The notes: generated by a model from the letters alone, not told the origin. A stretch of 64,000 nucleotides of DNA from an uncultured Gammaproteobacteria bacterium (GCA_913058135.1 CAJXPR010000001.1:24113-88112), one strand, 5' to 3'; positions 34,757 through 46,120 are shown, counted from the stretch's first letter. A program made the numbers and translations.

Positions 34757-35859
34757 ACAGCAGCACCAAGGTCATCGTTGGCATGTCCGGCGGCGTCGAT
34801 TCGTCGGTGGCGGCCCTGCTGCTGATAGAACAGGGTTACCAGGTGGAAGGCCTGTTCATGAAGAACTGGGAAGAGGATGACGACACCGAATACTGCACCG
34901 CCAAAGCCGACCTTGCTGATGCCCAGGCAGTCTGCGAGCGTCTGGGCATACGGTTACATACCGCCAACTTTGCCGCTGAATACTGGGATGGTGTGTTTGA
35001 GCATTTTCTGGCGGAATACCGGGCCGGCCGCACGCCGAATCCCGATATTCTGTGTAACCGGGAAATCAAGTTCAAGGCATTTCTGGAATATGCGTTGATG
35101 CTGGGCGCCGATTTTATTGCCACCGGGCACTATGTGCGTCGTCGCCAGGACAATGGCGAAACGCTGCTATTGAAAGGTCGGGATGACAACAAGGACCAGA
35201 GTTATTTCCTGTCCGCTGTCAGTGAGGACTGCCTTGCACGCAGTCTGTTTCCCGTTGGTGATCTGGAGAAACCTGCGGTGCGGGCACTGGCCGCCCAACA
35301 TGGCTTTGTCACCAGCGACAAAAAAGACAGTACCGGTATCTGTTTTATTGGTGAGCGCAAGTTCAGGGACTTCCTGCAAAAGTATCTGCCCGCACAACCG
35401 GGTGATATTGTGACCGTTGATGGCGAGACCATCGGCAAGCACCATGGACTGATGTATCATACCTACGGACAACGTCAGGGTCTGGGCATTGGTGGCCTGC
35501 AGAATCATGATGACGCGCCGTGGTATGTGGTGGGCAAAGATCTGCAGCGAAATCGCCTGATCGTGGCCCAGGGCAATGACCACCCTGCCCTGTTTTCGAC
35601 AGCGCTGCAGGCCAGCCAGGTGATGTGGATCAATCACCGTGCGCCTGCGCTGCCACTGCGCTGTACCGCCAAGATACGCTATCGGCAGACTGATCAGACA
35701 TGTCTGGTGGAAGCTGATCCGGCGGCGGACGCCAACAGTAGTCACATCCGGGTGAGTTTCGACAAACCTCAGCGGGCGGTCACGCCCGGGCAGGCGATTG
35801 TATTTTATCAGGACGATATCTGTTTGGGAGGGGCCGTCATTGAGCAGTACTACCGCTGA
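34753..35859 (+). CDS. mnmA: tRNA-specific 2-thiouridylase MnmA
   Basis: Forms 2-thiouridine at U34 of Glu, Gln and Lys tRNAs using sulphur relayed from IscS/Tus. 368 residues. PP-loop '[15 protein letters not shown]' at the N-terminus, catalytic cysteines in '[12 protein letters not shown]' and '[14 protein letters not shown]', and 'GHYVRRR' motif. Start overlaps nudJ by four bases; 3' end overlaps hflD by 20. Confidence 0.97.
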   Translation: MNSSTKVIVGMSGGVDSSVAALLLIEQGYQVEGLFMKNWEEDDDTEYCTAKADLADAQAVCERLGIRLHTANFAAEYWDGVFEHFLAEYRAGRTPNPDILCNREIKFKAFLEYALMLGADFIATGHYVRRRQDNGETLLLKGRDDNKDQSYFLSAVSEDCLARSLFPVGDLEKPAVRALAAQHGFVTSDKKDSTGICFIGERKFRDFLQKYLPAQPGDIVTVDGETIGKHHGLMYHTYGQRQGLGIGGLQNHDDAPWYVVGKDLQRNRLIVAQGNDHPALFSTALQASQVMWINHRAPALPLRCTAKIRYRQTDQTCLVEADPAADANSSHIRVSFDKPQRAVTPGQAIVFYQDDICLGGAVIEQYYR

Positions 35860-36511
35860 ATTTTCCGATTGGGAATATCGCAATATTGCCCTGGCTGCAG
35901 TGACCCAGTGTGCAGTGCTGGTACATGAGCTGGCCACCGAAGGAAGTGCCTCTCGACATACCATGCGTGCATGTCTGCGGCCGGTGTACCTGATGAATCC
36001 GGACTCGGTCGAGCAGCTTTTCCCAGACATAGCCGACTTCAATGAGGGCATCAAGACACTTCAGCACAGCTTTGACAGCGCCGGCCTGAAAGAAAACGCG
36101 GAGGTGGTCCGCTACATGCTCGGCATGCTGGTCCTGCAGCAGCGCCTGGCAGGTGAAAAAGCCATGCAGGCCACCATCGCTGAGCGTTTGCAGCAGCTAT
36201 TACCGGACGAACCGGGTGTCGAGCCCATGGCCGAAGACATGCCTATCCAGGCCCTGCATGCAGACTGTTCTGCGCTGGCCCGGTTATATCAGGACACCAT
36301 CAGTAAATTGAGTTTCCGTATCCATGTGGCGGGGAACCCCGAGCATCTGCGCGACCATGTGGTCGCGGATCAGATTCGGGCGTTGTTGCTGGCAGGCATT
36401 CGCTCTGCTTTCCTGTGGCATCAATTGGGTGGCCGACGCTGGCATCTGTTTTTCTATAAAAAGCATATCCGCGAAACCCTGAGCGGCATCCGGCGCAAAC
36501 TGATCAGCTGA
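35840..36511 (+). CDS. hflD: Lysogenization regulator homologue HflD
   Basis: Peripheral inner-membrane protein, 223 residues, known in E. coli for binding lambda CII; its native role is unclear. The ATG used in the ORF track (35798) has no support. The TTG at 35840 has a strong 'GGGAGG' eight bases upstream and gives an N-terminus starting directly before '[19 protein letters not shown]', as expected for the family. The gene overlaps mnmA by 20 bases and precedes purB by 53. Confidence 0.88.
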   Translation: MSSTTAEFSDWEYRNIALAAVTQCAVLVHELATEGSASRHTMRACLRPVYLMNPDSVEQLFPDIADFNEGIKTLQHSFDSAGLKENAEVVRYMLGMLVLQQRLAGEKAMQATIAERLQQLLPDEPGVEPMAEDMPIQALHADCSALARLYQDTISKLSFRIHVAGNPEHLRDHVVADQIRALLLAGIRSAFLWHQLGGRRWHLFFYKKHIRETLSGIRRKLIS

Positions 36512-36522
36512 GTGGCGGCTGA

Positions 36523-37932
<1,410 letters not shown>

Positions 37933-37952
37933 GGCGACATTGAGGAAACTTC

Positions 37953-39164
37953 GTGATTGAATCTTTATTGCCTGCCGATTTCGATCGGCAGCGTTTTTTG
38001 CGTGACTACTGGCAAAAAAAGCCGCTGTTGATCCGTGCCGGGGAACTGGCTTTTGTTGACCCCATTACTCCGGAAGAGCTTGCCGGCCTGGCCTGCGAAG
38101 AAGAAGTGGAGTCGAGACTTGTTCAGGTCAATGCGGCGCAGGACGCCTGGCAGCTGCGGCATGGCCCGTTTACCGAAGCCGAGTTTGAAGCCTTGCCACA
38201 GACCCACTACAGCCTGCTGGTGCAGGCCGTTGATCAATGGGTGGACGAAGTCAGTGCATTGCTGGCCGATTTCGATTTCATTCCGTCCTGGCGAATCGAT
38301 GACGTTATGGTGAGTTATGCCACGGACAGCGGTAATGTTGGCCCCCATTTTGATTACTATGACGTGTTCCTGATTCAGGGCATGGGGCAGAAACGCTGGC
38401 AGATTGGTGCCATGTGCAACAGCATGACGCCGCGCAGGGACGAAAGTGGCCTGCGCTTGCTGAAAGACTTCAAGGCGGAACAGGAGTGGATAGTAAATCC
38501 GGGTGATATTTTGTATCTGCCGCCAGGTGTCTCGCATTACGGTCTGGCCATCGGCAACAGCATGACGTATTCGATCGGCTTTCGCGCGCCTGCGCTGGCC
38601 GATATCGTCGGCGGGCTTGCCGACCAGATCCTTGATGGCTTGACGCAGGACCAACGCTATGTCGACGTGTATCCCCAGCTACCGTTGCATCCGGGCGAGA
38701 TATCGGCAGATGTTGTTCAGCATGTACGTGACCGGGTTTTGAGCCTGCTTGACCGGCCCGAGCAGATCCGCCAATGGTTTGGCAAGACCATGACCACGCC
38801 CAGATACGTCAACGATGAAACTGCAAGCTGCTGTGACCATCATGAGCATGCCGACCATGACCATGACGCACCTGCTATCAGTGACATAATTACACTGCGC
38901 AGTGCGCTGGACGGAGGCGCGGAAGTGTTCAAGGTGCCCGGCTCCCGTTATGCCTATGCGCTGGATGATACACATGCCGAGCTGTTTGTTGACGGCGAGT
39001 GTTATCAGTGTCACTGGCGTCTGCTGACATTGCTGCAGGCCCTGAGTTCACCCGGGCATACTGAAGCACTGGACCCTGATGTGGTGGCGGCCTGCAACGC
39101 GGATGAGGAAGCAGCACAGTTGCTTCTTACGTTGTACAATCGTGGTTGCCTGATTATTGGATAA
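37953..39164 (+). CDS. roxA: Ribosomal protein uL16 arginine hydroxylase RoxA (YcfD)
   Basis: Fe(II)/2-oxoglutarate JmjC-type oxygenase that hydroxylates an arginine of ribosomal protein L16. 403 residues. Iron ligands are in 'GPHFDYYDVFLIQGMGQKRW' (HxD, near 128-147) and 'LPPGVSHYGLAIGNSMTYSIGF' (His near 194). The winged-helix C-terminal domain follows. A His/Asp-rich insert 'CCDHHEHADHDHD' near residues 292-304 interrupts the segment between dimerisation and C-terminal domains; it is not a feature I know from E. coli YcfD. Start is GTG with 'GAGGAAACTTC' upstream. 21 bases after purB. Confidence 0.92.
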   Translation: MIESLLPADFDRQRFLRDYWQKKPLLIRAGELAFVDPITPEELAGLACEEEVESRLVQVNAAQDAWQLRHGPFTEAEFEALPQTHYSLLVQAVDQWVDEVSALLADFDFIPSWRIDDVMVSYATDSGNVGPHFDYYDVFLIQGMGQKRWQIGAMCNSMTPRRDESGLRLLKDFKAEQEWIVNPGDILYLPPGVSHYGLAIGNSMTYSIGFRAPALADIVGGLADQILDGLTQDQRYVDVYPQLPLHPGEISADVVQHVRDRVLSLLDRPEQIRQWFGKTMTTPRYVNDETASCCDHHEHADHDHDAPAISDIITLRSALDGGAEVFKVPGSRYAYALDDTHAELFVDGECYQCHWRLLTLLQALSSPGHTEALDPDVVAACNADEEAAQLLLTLYNRGCLIIG

Positions 39165-39217
39165 ACTGTGGCTGAACTGTTTTTGCCAGCTGACAACGTT
39201 ACTGACCCGGAAAAGTT

Positions 39218-39880
39218 ATGACAGCCTGCTTACGATCGATCGCCCTGTTCCTCACCACGTCTGTTGCCGGCAGCCTGCTGCTGGCTTCGGGTCCGTCGGC
39301 GCTGGCCCAAACCCAGGCCCAGGAGGCCTCGGCGGAGCGTGCAGTCATTGAAATTATCCAGATCCGGCATCGTAGCCCGGCGCGGGTTCGTGACGCAGTG
39401 ACCGCCGCGCTGGACCCCCGAGGGCGCGTCGGCGTGATCGACGACAAGCTGGTTATTGCCACCACTGCGGCGAATCTGCAACAGCTGAGGGATATCATCG
39501 CTGACGCCGACAGCCTTCCCAAACGTCTGATCGTCGGTGTGGATTTTGCCTTCCAGGCCGACGCCACTGACGGCAGCACGCAACAACAGAGCCAGGCAAT
39601 TGAGGGTGAATCGCTGGTATTTGTAAGCCGTTCCGCAGAACCGGCGCAGGAGCCGGAAACAGAAACGGAAACCGTGCCTGCGGAAAGCCCGGATCAGCTT
39701 GCCGACAATGTGCCGCGTGTCACCATCGCCGCTGAGATTGTGGCGCCCGAAATTGCGCTGGTCAACGTCAACCTGAGTAATCCTGACGGTCTTTCGGACA
39801 ATCATATCGTTCGTGTCCCGCTGGGTGCCTGGCAGCTCATTACGCCAGCGGTCGCTGTCCGAATCGACGTAGTACCCTGA
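39218..39880 (+). CDS. Exported protein with a secretin-type short domain
   Basis: 220 residues with a signal peptide ('LFLTTSVAGSLLLASGPSALA'). Residues about 40-110 ('EIIQIRHRSPARVRDAVTAAL', 'IDDKLVIATTAANLQQLRDI') resemble the N1-type domains of type II secretion and pilus secretins, which form periplasmic rings. The secretin channel itself is absent. A Glu/Thr/Pro-rich linker and a small beta-rich C-terminus follow. It lies between roxA and pabB, 12 bases before pabB. Function unknown. Confidence 0.6.
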   Translation: MTACLRSIALFLTTSVAGSLLLASGPSALAQTQAQEASAERAVIEIIQIRHRSPARVRDAVTAALDPRGRVGVIDDKLVIATTAANLQQLRDIIADADSLPKRLIVGVDFAFQADATDGSTQQQSQAIEGESLVFVSRSAEPAQEPETETETVPAESPDQLADNVPRVTIAAEIVAPEIALVNVNLSNPDGLSDNHIVRVPLGAWQLITPAVAVRIDVVP

Positions 39881-39892
39881 AGGAGTAACCTG

Positions 39893-41347
39893 ATGGAGTG
39901 CGCTGATGGCGCAGAGCTCATTCTGCAACCGCTACCCTATCAGCGTGACAGCAGTGACCTGATTCGGTGTATCGCTGCCCTGCCCGGTGCTGCCTGCCTG
40001 GATAGCGGCCTCGGCGATCAGCCTGAAGGGCGTTTTGATATCCTGACCGCACTGCCCTCCCGTCAATTGCGTCTGCGCACAACAGCCGCAGCAGCCATCA
40101 GTGTTGAACATCGCTGGCGCCACGAATCCGACTGGCAGGTACTGCCGGCTCAGACGTGTATCTTTTCGGCCGCAGAAGCTCTTTTGCACGAGACAAAACC
40201 TGGTAGTTCCGCCGTTGCTGATCTGTCACATCTGCCATTTTGTGGCGGTGTCATCGCCTGTTTCGGCTACGAATCTGCGTCTACAGCATCGGCCGTTCCA
40301 GCGCAAGAAAACGGACTCGCCGCCTTGCTGCGGCAGACGCCGATTGCGACCTGTGGGCTTTACCAATGGGCCGTTATTGTCGATCACCAACGTGCATCCA
40401 CGGTACTGTTCATCCTGCCGGAATGCCCGGAGGAGATTCGCCAACAGGTTGTGCGAACACTGCAGAACAATGGCGGTGCTACGTCGCCTGTCGCTGATAA
40501 CTTCAGGCTGGTCAGCGCATTCCAGGCACAACTTGGTCCAGCTCAGTATGAGGCGGCGTTTGATCAGCTGAAATCCTACATTATCGCGGGCGACTGCTAC
40601 CAGGCCAATCTGGCGATCCCCTTTGTGGCGCGCTATCGGGGCGACCCGTTGCAAGTCTACCTGCGTTTACGACAGGCCAGCCGAAGCCCGTTCTCGGCTT
40701 TTATTGCCATGGATGATACGCAGGTATTGAGCCTGTCTCCGGAACGGTTTGTGTCGGTTCACGATCGTCAGGTTGTCACCCAGCCTATCAAGGGCACGCG
40801 CAGACGTTCGTCTGATCCGGTGGTCGACAGACAGCTCAGTGACGAGCTCCAGGCCAGCGACAAAGACCGGGCCGAGAATCTGATGATCGTTGACCTGCTG
40901 CGCAACGATCTGGGCAGTGTCTGTGAAACCGGGACAGTGCGCACCCGGGATCTGTTCAAACTGCACAGTTTCAGTCAGGTACATCACCTGATCAGCACCA
41001 TCACCGGCACCCTGCCGGCGAGCGTCAGCCCGTTCACCCTGCTCCGGCGATGTTTCCCGGGTGGCTCGATCACAGGTGCGCCGAAGATCAGGGCCATGGA
41101 GATCATTGCAGAACTGGAGCCACTGCCGCGCGCTGTGTATTGCGGCAGCGTTGCCTACTGCGACTACCGGGGCCACATGGACAGCAGTATCAGTATCCGC
41201 ACCCTGCTGTGCCAGCAGGACCACATATTCTGCTGGGGAGGCGGAGGTATCGTGGCTGACTCTGAGATGGCGCACGAATACCAGGAGGCGTTCGATAAAG
41301 TATCTGCCCTGCTGGACCTGGTATCGGCGCAGTCCGATCTACAGTAG
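39893..41347 (+). CDS. pabB: Aminodeoxychorismate synthase component I
   Basis: Chorismate-utilising enzyme of folate synthesis, making 4-amino-4-deoxychorismate with ammonia from PabA. 484 residues. 'PIKGTRRR' (the Lys of PIKGT marks PabB rather than anthranilate synthase), 'DRAENLMIVDLLRNDLG', 'PGGSITGAPKIRAMEII' and 'GSVAYCDYRGHMDSSISIRT' are the catalytic blocks. Start ATG preceded by 'AGGAGTAACCTG'. No pabA or pabC lies in the window. The stop is next to a short tandem repeat and convergent thrH. Confidence 0.93.
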   Translation: MECADGAELILQPLPYQRDSSDLIRCIAALPGAACLDSGLGDQPEGRFDILTALPSRQLRLRTTAAAAISVEHRWRHESDWQVLPAQTCIFSAAEALLHETKPGSSAVADLSHLPFCGGVIACFGYESASTASAVPAQENGLAALLRQTPIATCGLYQWAVIVDHQRASTVLFILPECPEEIRQQVVRTLQNNGGATSPVADNFRLVSAFQAQLGPAQYEAAFDQLKSYIIAGDCYQANLAIPFVARYRGDPLQVYLRLRQASRSPFSAFIAMDDTQVLSLSPERFVSVHDRQVVTQPIKGTRRRSSDPVVDRQLSDELQASDKDRAENLMIVDLLRNDLGSVCETGTVRTRDLFKLHSFSQVHHLISTITGTLPASVSPFTLLRRCFPGGSITGAPKIRAMEIIAELEPLPRAVYCGSVAYCDYRGHMDSSISIRTLLCQQDHIFCWGGGGIVADSEMAHEYQEAFDKVSALLDLVSAQSDLQ

Positions 41348-41354
41348 CGCTCGG

Positions 41355-41380
41355 AGCGCTCTATAGTAGCGCTCTATAGT
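41355..41380. repeat. Tandem 13-base repeat between pabB and thrH
   Basis: Two perfect copies of 'agcgctctatagt'. The second copy contains the thrH stop codon. A near-copy 'agtagcgctc' overlaps the pabB stop, so the repeat may have grown out of the 3' ends of these genes. Confidence 0.85.
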
Positions 41381-41991
41381 AACAACGCGCGGTTGCTGGC
41401 CTTGAGAAACTCCTGTTTGAGTTCTTCGTATTCATGCACGGCGGGGAATTGCGGAAACTCGCGAATCACATTGTCGGGCGCGCGGAACAGAATACCGGCT
41501 TCCGCCTCGGACAGCATGGTGGTGTCGTTGTAGGAGTCGCCGGCGGCTATAACGCGGTATTTCAGACTGTGGAAAGCCTTGACGGATTCGCGTTTGGGAT
41601 CTTTCTGACGCAAATGATAATTGACGATCATGCCACTGTCGTTACTCTCCAGGCGGTGGCAGAACAGCGTCGGGAATCCCAGCTGCCGCATCAGAGGCTG
41701 CGCAAATTCATAGTAGGTGTCAGACAGGATGACAACCTGAAAACGTTCACGCAGCCAGTCAACGAATTCGCGGGCACCGGGCATGGGAGCCATTCCGGAA
41801 ATCACTTCCTGAATGTCCGGCAGGCCCAGATTGTGTTCACGCAGAATGCGCAGTCGCTGTTGCATCAACACATCGTAGTCCGGGATATCGCGTGTGGTAG
41901 CCCGCAGCTCGTCAATACCAGTACGTTCCGCAAAATCAATCCAGATTTCCGGAATCAGCACACCTTCTAGATCCAGACAGGCGATCTCCAC
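41374..41991 (-). CDS. thrH: Phosphoserine phosphatase / homoserine phosphotransferase ThrH
   Basis: HAD-family enzyme, 205 residues, first described in Pseudomonas as both phosphoserine phosphatase and phosphoserine:homoserine phosphotransferase. HAD motif I is 'CLDLEGVLIPE' (DxEG form of ThrH), motif II 'VILSDTYYEF', motif III lysine in 'QKDPKRESV' and motif IV 'AAGDSYNDTTM'. Start is GTG at 41991 with 'GAGGT' eight bases upstream. Faces pabB tail to tail and diverges from cysH. Confidence 0.95.
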   Translation of the reverse strand: MEIACLDLEGVLIPEIWIDFAERTGIDELRATTRDIPDYDVLMQQRLRILREHNLGLPDIQEVISGMAPMPGAREFVDWLRERFQVVILSDTYYEFAQPLMRQLGFPTLFCHRLESNDSGMIVNYHLRQKDPKRESVKAFHSLKYRVIAAGDSYNDTTMLSEAEAGILFRAPDNVIREFPQFPAVHEYEELKQEFLKASNRALLL

Positions 41992-42226
41992 GCAAATACC
42001 TCGCTTCAGTGTTCATCAGTTCAGGGTCGGACAACATCGTTGCCAGTGCAAGGCGGCAATTTTATAGATACCAGGACCGACATACCAGCGTGGCAGTGTC
42101 TGTCGACTGACAAAAACGTGCATGCCATGCCTTTGCGCCCTACAATACGGCGTCAGCACTGGCCGGGCGCCGTCGCAGTGCCGCCGAATCACCATCAGAT
42201 GAACCGCAGAGAGTTAAAGGTTGCAC

Positions 42227-42949
42227 ATGATAAACGCCGAAAATATCCTTGAAATCAATGAAAAATTCAGCAGCATGGAGCCGAAGGAAATCCTGCGGCA
42301 GGTGCTCGCGGATATCCCCAATATTGTGGTTTCTTTCAGTGGTGCTGAAGATGTGGCTCTGGTGGTCATGGCGTGGAAACTGAAAAAAGATATCAAGGTA
42401 TTCACGCTGGATACCGGGCGTCTGCATGCGGAAACGTATCAGTTCATTGACAGGGTCCGGCAGGATTATGATCTTGACCTGGATTTTCTCTATCCCGACA
42501 CTGAAGCTATCCAGAAACTGACCAGTGACAAAGGCCTGTTCAGTTTTTATCAGGATGGGCATGAGGAATGCTGCTCGATTCGCAAGACCGAGCCGCTGCG
42601 CCGCAGGCTGGCAAGTGTGGATGGCTGGCTTACTGGCCAACGCAAGGACCAGAGCCCGACCCGTACCGATGTCCCCGTAGCACAATTGGACACCGGGTTT
42701 GCGGCGCCAGGCAAAACCCTGCTGAAGTTTAATCCTTTTGCCAATTGGCGCTCAAAGGATGTCTGGGACTATATACGGATGTTTGACCTGCCCTATAACC
42801 CGCTGCATGACCAGGGTTTTGTGAGCATTGGTTGTCAACCGTGCACCAGGCCCATCGGCCCCCATCAGCACGAGCGTGAAGGTCGATGGTGGTGGGAAGA
42901 GGCTACTGCCAAAGAGTGCGGATTGCACCGGGTCAATATTATCGGGTAA
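42227..42949 (+). CDS. cysH: Adenylyl-sulphate (APS) reductase CysH
   Basis: Reduces activated sulphate to sulphite. 240 residues. The paired cysteines in '[14 protein letters not shown]' and '[23 protein letters not shown]' are the 4Fe-4S ligands of the APS-reducing type, absent from E. coli PAPS reductase. '[13 protein letters not shown]' is the PP-loop. The catalytic 'ECGLH' cysteine is close to the C-terminus. The ATG at 42227 has 'AAAGG' upstream; the ORF-track TTG adds two residues. Tail-overlaps cysB by 11 bases. Confidence 0.95.
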   Translation: MINAENILEINEKFSSMEPKEILRQVLADIPNIVVSFSGAEDVALVVMAWKLKKDIKVFTLDTGRLHAETYQFIDRVRQDYDLDLDFLYPDTEAIQKLTSDKGLFSFYQDGHEECCSIRKTEPLRRRLASVDGWLTGQRKDQSPTRTDVPVAQLDTGFAAPGKTLLKFNPFANWRSKDVWDYIRMFDLPYNPLHDQGFVSIGCQPCTRPIGPHQHEREGRWWWEEATAKECGLHRVNIIG

Positions 42950-43937
42950 CCGTAGGCATACTGTGGAGTTCGGGCAGTACCGTATCGGAAAACAGCGAAT
43001 CTATTTCCGACTGATTGTGGCACTGGATGACCTGTTCTACTGACGGAGCGGACTGATGCCCGGCAAACATGCGCATGAATTCGATCATGTAGGCGCGCAA
43101 CAGGGTACCGCGGCGGAAGCCGATGCGGGTGATGCTGTAGTCAAACAGCGCATTGGCATTGAGTGCGACGAGGTCATCGTCCCGAAGCGGATCATAGGCC
43201 ATATTGGCGATAATACCCACGCCCAGCCCCAGACGGACGTAGGTCTTGATCACGTCAGCGTCAACAGCGGTAAACACCACCCTGGGGCTAAGGCCGGCAT
43301 TGCTGAAAGCAAGATCCAGCCGCGCGCGACCGGTAAAGCCGACCACGTAGGTAACCAGCGGATACGCTGCGACATCGGCCAACGTCAACTTTTCCAGCTG
43401 CGCCAGTGGGTGTCCGCGCGGCACCAGCACCGACCTGTTCCAGCGATAACAGGGCATCATCAGCAGGTCGCTGAACTTATCAATGGCTTCAGTCGCGATG
43501 GCAAAATCTGCCGCGCCCTTGGCGGCCATCTCGGCGATCTGGAGAGGCGTCCCCTGATGCAACTGCAGGGAAACGTCAGGGTATTTCCCGATGAATGCAG
43601 AAATGACCGGGGGCAGCACATATCGGCTCTGCGTGTGTGTGGTCGCAATGACCAGGCTGCCTGAGCTCTCGTCACAAAATTCCGCTGCCAGCCGGGCGAT
43701 ATTCTCGGTTTTCTGCAGCACCTCCCCCGCCATCGCAACGATCGCCTGACCGGCCTCGGTCATGCCTGCCAGATGCTTGCCGTTACGCATGAAAATTTTC
43801 ACTCCCAGCTCTTCTTCCAGCGCGAGGATCTGTTTGCTCATGCCGGACTGAGACGTGAACAGATGCTGGGCCGCTGCTGACACGCTGAGATTTTGGCGGG
43901 ACACTTCCCAGATGTAGCGTAATTGCTGCAGTTTCAT
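42939..43937 (-). CDS. cysB: LysR-family sulphur regulator CysB
   Basis: Transcription activator of sulphate assimilation responding to N-acetylserine. 332 residues. N-terminal helix-turn-helix '[29 protein letters not shown]' (17-45) and the effector-binding block '[16 protein letters not shown]' (97-112) are the CysB signature. Preceded by 'AGGGGT'. Convergent with cysH; start lies two bases after the 5'-nucleotidase stop, so the two are likely co-transcribed. Confidence 0.95.
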   Translation of the reverse strand: MKLQQLRYIWEVSRQNLSVSAAAQHLFTSQSGMSKQILALEEELGVKIFMRNGKHLAGMTEAGQAIVAMAGEVLQKTENIARLAAEFCDESSGSLVIATTHTQSRYVLPPVISAFIGKYPDVSLQLHQGTPLQIAEMAAKGAADFAIATEAIDKFSDLLMMPCYRWNRSVLVPRGHPLAQLEKLTLADVAAYPLVTYVVGFTGRARLDLAFSNAGLSPRVVFTAVDADVIKTYVRLGLGVGIIANMAYDPLRDDDLVALNANALFDYSITRIGFRRGTLLRAYMIEFMRMFAGHQSAPSVEQVIQCHNQSEIDSLFSDTVLPELHSMPTVTR

Positions 43938-43939
43938 GC

Positions 43940-44887
43940 TTACCCCTGCCTGCCGGGTGTGATGACCGGCTTGACATCCGCGAGGGGGGGCTCGTTGGCT
44001 ACACCATGCGGAACATGCCCCGTTGCTACGTGGTGACGGGCAGAATCACAATGTCCTTCCTGGTCATCAAAGAAAACGTCAGCATCAAACGCCTTGAGGA
44101 ATACCCCTTTGTCCATGCCGCCCAGGAAGAGCGATTCGTCAATTCGAATATTCCATGCCCGCAGTGTCCGCACCACCCGCTCATGGGCCGGGGCCGAGCG
44201 CGCGGTGACCAGACAGGTCCTGATCGGCGACTCGCCGGGTGCGAACTCCATTTGTAAATGCTGCAAGGCCGCCAGGAATGGTTTAAAGGGACCACCGGAC
44301 AAAGGTTGATTGGCTGATTGTTTCTCGCTGCGGGCGAACGCTTCGAGGCCCTCACTTTTGTAAATACGTTCTGCTTCATCAGAAAACAGCACTGCATCGC
44401 CATCAAATGCAAACTTGACTGTATCGTCGCTGGCCATCGCCGGCGCGGAAGGCAGAATGGTGGCCGCTGCGACCCCCTGCTCCAATGCGTGTCGTACATC
44501 CGCTCCATCCATGGACAGGAACAGATGGCTGTTAAAAGCGGAAATATAACGGTACGGGCTGGCACCGCCGGAGAACGCCGCACGGGTGATGGACAGACCA
44601 TAGTGTTCAATGGAGTTGAAGATGCGCAGGCCGGTATCGGCACTGTTTCTGGACAGCAGAATGACTTCGACCCGCTGGGTATTCAGCTGGCTATTGAGGT
44701 GCAGCAGTTTCTTGACCAGGCTGAAAGCGCCGCCGGGCTGAAGCGGCTCGCTTTCGTGGGCTATCTGATACTGTTGATATGCTTCCAGTCCCTGCTCTTC
44801 ATAAACCCGGTGACTCTCATCGAGATCGAACAGGGCACGCGACGATATGGCGATTACCAGCTTGTCGATATTCTTTTTGTCAGACAT
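43940..44887 (-). CDS. Cytosolic 5'-nucleotidase-family protein
   Basis: 315 residues of the family defined by mammalian cytosolic 5'-nucleotidase I (Pfam 5-nucleotidase). Blocks are 'LVIAISSRALFDLDESHRVY' (10-29), 'VEVILLSRNSADTGLRIFNS', 'FAFDGDAVLFSDEAERIY' (HAD-like DGD) and 'VFFDDQEGHCDSA' near the end. Start ATG 44887 ('MSDKKNIDKL'); the ORF-track extension to 45022 runs into the patatin promoter. Likely hydrolyses nucleoside monophosphates; substrate not determined. Confidence 0.85.
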   Translation of the reverse strand: MSDKKNIDKLVIAISSRALFDLDESHRVYEEQGLEAYQQYQIAHESEPLQPGGAFSLVKKLLHLNSQLNTQRVEVILLSRNSADTGLRIFNSIEHYGLSITRAAFSGGASPYRYISAFNSHLFLSMDGADVRHALEQGVAAATILPSAPAMASDDTVKFAFDGDAVLFSDEAERIYKSEGLEAFARSEKQSANQPLSGGPFKPFLAALQHLQMEFAPGESPIRTCLVTARSAPAHERVVRTLRAWNIRIDESLFLGGMDKGVFLKAFDADVFFDDQEGHCDSARHHVATGHVPHGVANEPPLADVKPVITPGRQG

Positions 44888-44989
44888 GCAGCAAATCCTG
44901 TATGGCGCTGTTATTTCAGCGCTGTCGGGGTAGAATTCTACGCTGGAATCGCCGCGCAGGCAAAGCGGCCTGACGAGGAAAAAAACAAC

Positions 44990-46120
44990 ATGCAATCGCC
45001 ACATCCGGACACTGATGTTCACACCCAGAGAGCGCTGGTTCTGTCAGGCGGCGGTGCTCGCGCCGCCTATCAGGTTGGGGCTCTGCGAGGAATCGCGACG
45101 GTCCTGGGGAAGGATGCGCCCAATCCGTTTGCCATCATCTCCGGTACCTCTGCGGGTGCGCTCAATGCCGTTGGCATAGCCGCCCAGGCACACAAATTTC
45201 GCACCGGCATACGTATGCTCGAGTATGTCTGGGGAAACATGCGCAGCGATCAGATCTACAAGCTCGATTCTGTAGGCCTGATCAGCAGTGCGTCAAACTG
45301 GGTGTTTTCCGTGTTGTCCAACCGGCGCAGGCGGACACCGGCATCGCTGCTAGACAATTCTCCGCTGGAGAGTCTGCTGCAGGAAGTGCTGCGTCTGGAA
45401 CGCATCAACAGCAATATGGCCGCCGGCCATCTGGACAGCCTGGTGGTTACCGCCTCCGGGTACACCAGCGGTGAATCTGTCTCCTTCTTTCAGAGCACCC
45501 GGGATATACCCAACTGGCACCGCCCGCACCGGTTGGGTATCCGGACTGATCTTCGTCACCGGCACCTGCTCGCGTCCACCGCCATACCGACGCTGTTCCC
45601 GGCGGTGCGCATTAATCGTGAATTCTTTGGCGATGGCGCCATTCGACAGCTCGCACCCTTGAGTCCGGCAATACATATGGGGGCGCAAAAAATTCTCGCC
45701 ATTGGGGTCAGTGGCAGTTCAACCCGACGTCCGGCCAAAGGTGACCAGATCAATCATCCATCCCTCTCCCAGATTATCGGGCATGTGTTGAACAGCGCGT
45801 TTGTGGACACACTGGAAAGTGATATGGCAGTTCTGCGTCGTTACAATGCCATGATTCCCAATTGTCAGCCATCTGCACAGCTGGATGTGCGTCCAGTCGA
45901 ATTGTTGGATATTACGCCCAGCCTCGACCTTAACCGGATTGCTGAAGACCACTACAGCTCATTGCCTCGCTCCATCAGATTGTTCATCCGGGATACCAAT
46001 GCCAGTTCCATTGCCAGTCTGCTGATGTTCGAGAAAGACTATTGCCAGGAACTCATGGATCTGGGTATTGCTGATGCCATGGCCAAGCGCGAGCAGATCC
46101 GGGCATTTTTCCATGACTGA
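44990..46120 (+). CDS. Patatin-like phospholipase
   Basis: Ser-Asp dyad lipid acyl hydrolase, 376 residues. Oxyanion loop 'GGGARAAYQVGAL' (about 21-33), nucleophile elbow 'GTSAG' (about 55-59) and catalytic 'DGAIR' (near 211) are present. No signal peptide, so it is probably cytoplasmic or membrane-associated. The ORF track begins 672 bases upstream, antisense to the nucleotidase; the ATG at 44990 has 'GAGGA' upstream. It is divergent from the nucleotidase gene. Confidence 0.9.
   Translation: MQSPHPDTDVHTQRALVLSGGGARAAYQVGALRGIATVLGKDAPNPFAIISGTSAGALNAVGIAAQAHKFRTGIRMLEYVWGNMRSDQIYKLDSVGLISSASNWVFSVLSNRRRRTPASLLDNSPLESLLQEVLRLERINSNMAAGHLDSLVVTASGYTSGESVSFFQSTRDIPNWHRPHRLGIRTDLRHRHLLASTAIPTLFPAVRINREFFGDGAIRQLAPLSPAIHMGAQKILAIGVSGSSTRRPAKGDQINHPSLSQIIGHVLNSAFVDTLESDMAVLRRYNAMIPNCQPSAQLDVRPVELLDITPSLDLNRIAEDHYSSLPRSIRLFIRDTNASSIASLLMFEKDYCQELMDLGIADAMAKREQIRAFFHD

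Noticed and set aside
35167-36054. 295-residue minus-strand ORF over mnmA/hflD
   Set aside because: Antisense shadow of mnmA.
44318-44989. Long N-terminal extension of the patatin
   Set aside because: Antisense to the 5'-nucleotidase; the ATG at 44990 has its own ribosome-binding site and begins near the conserved oxyanion loop.
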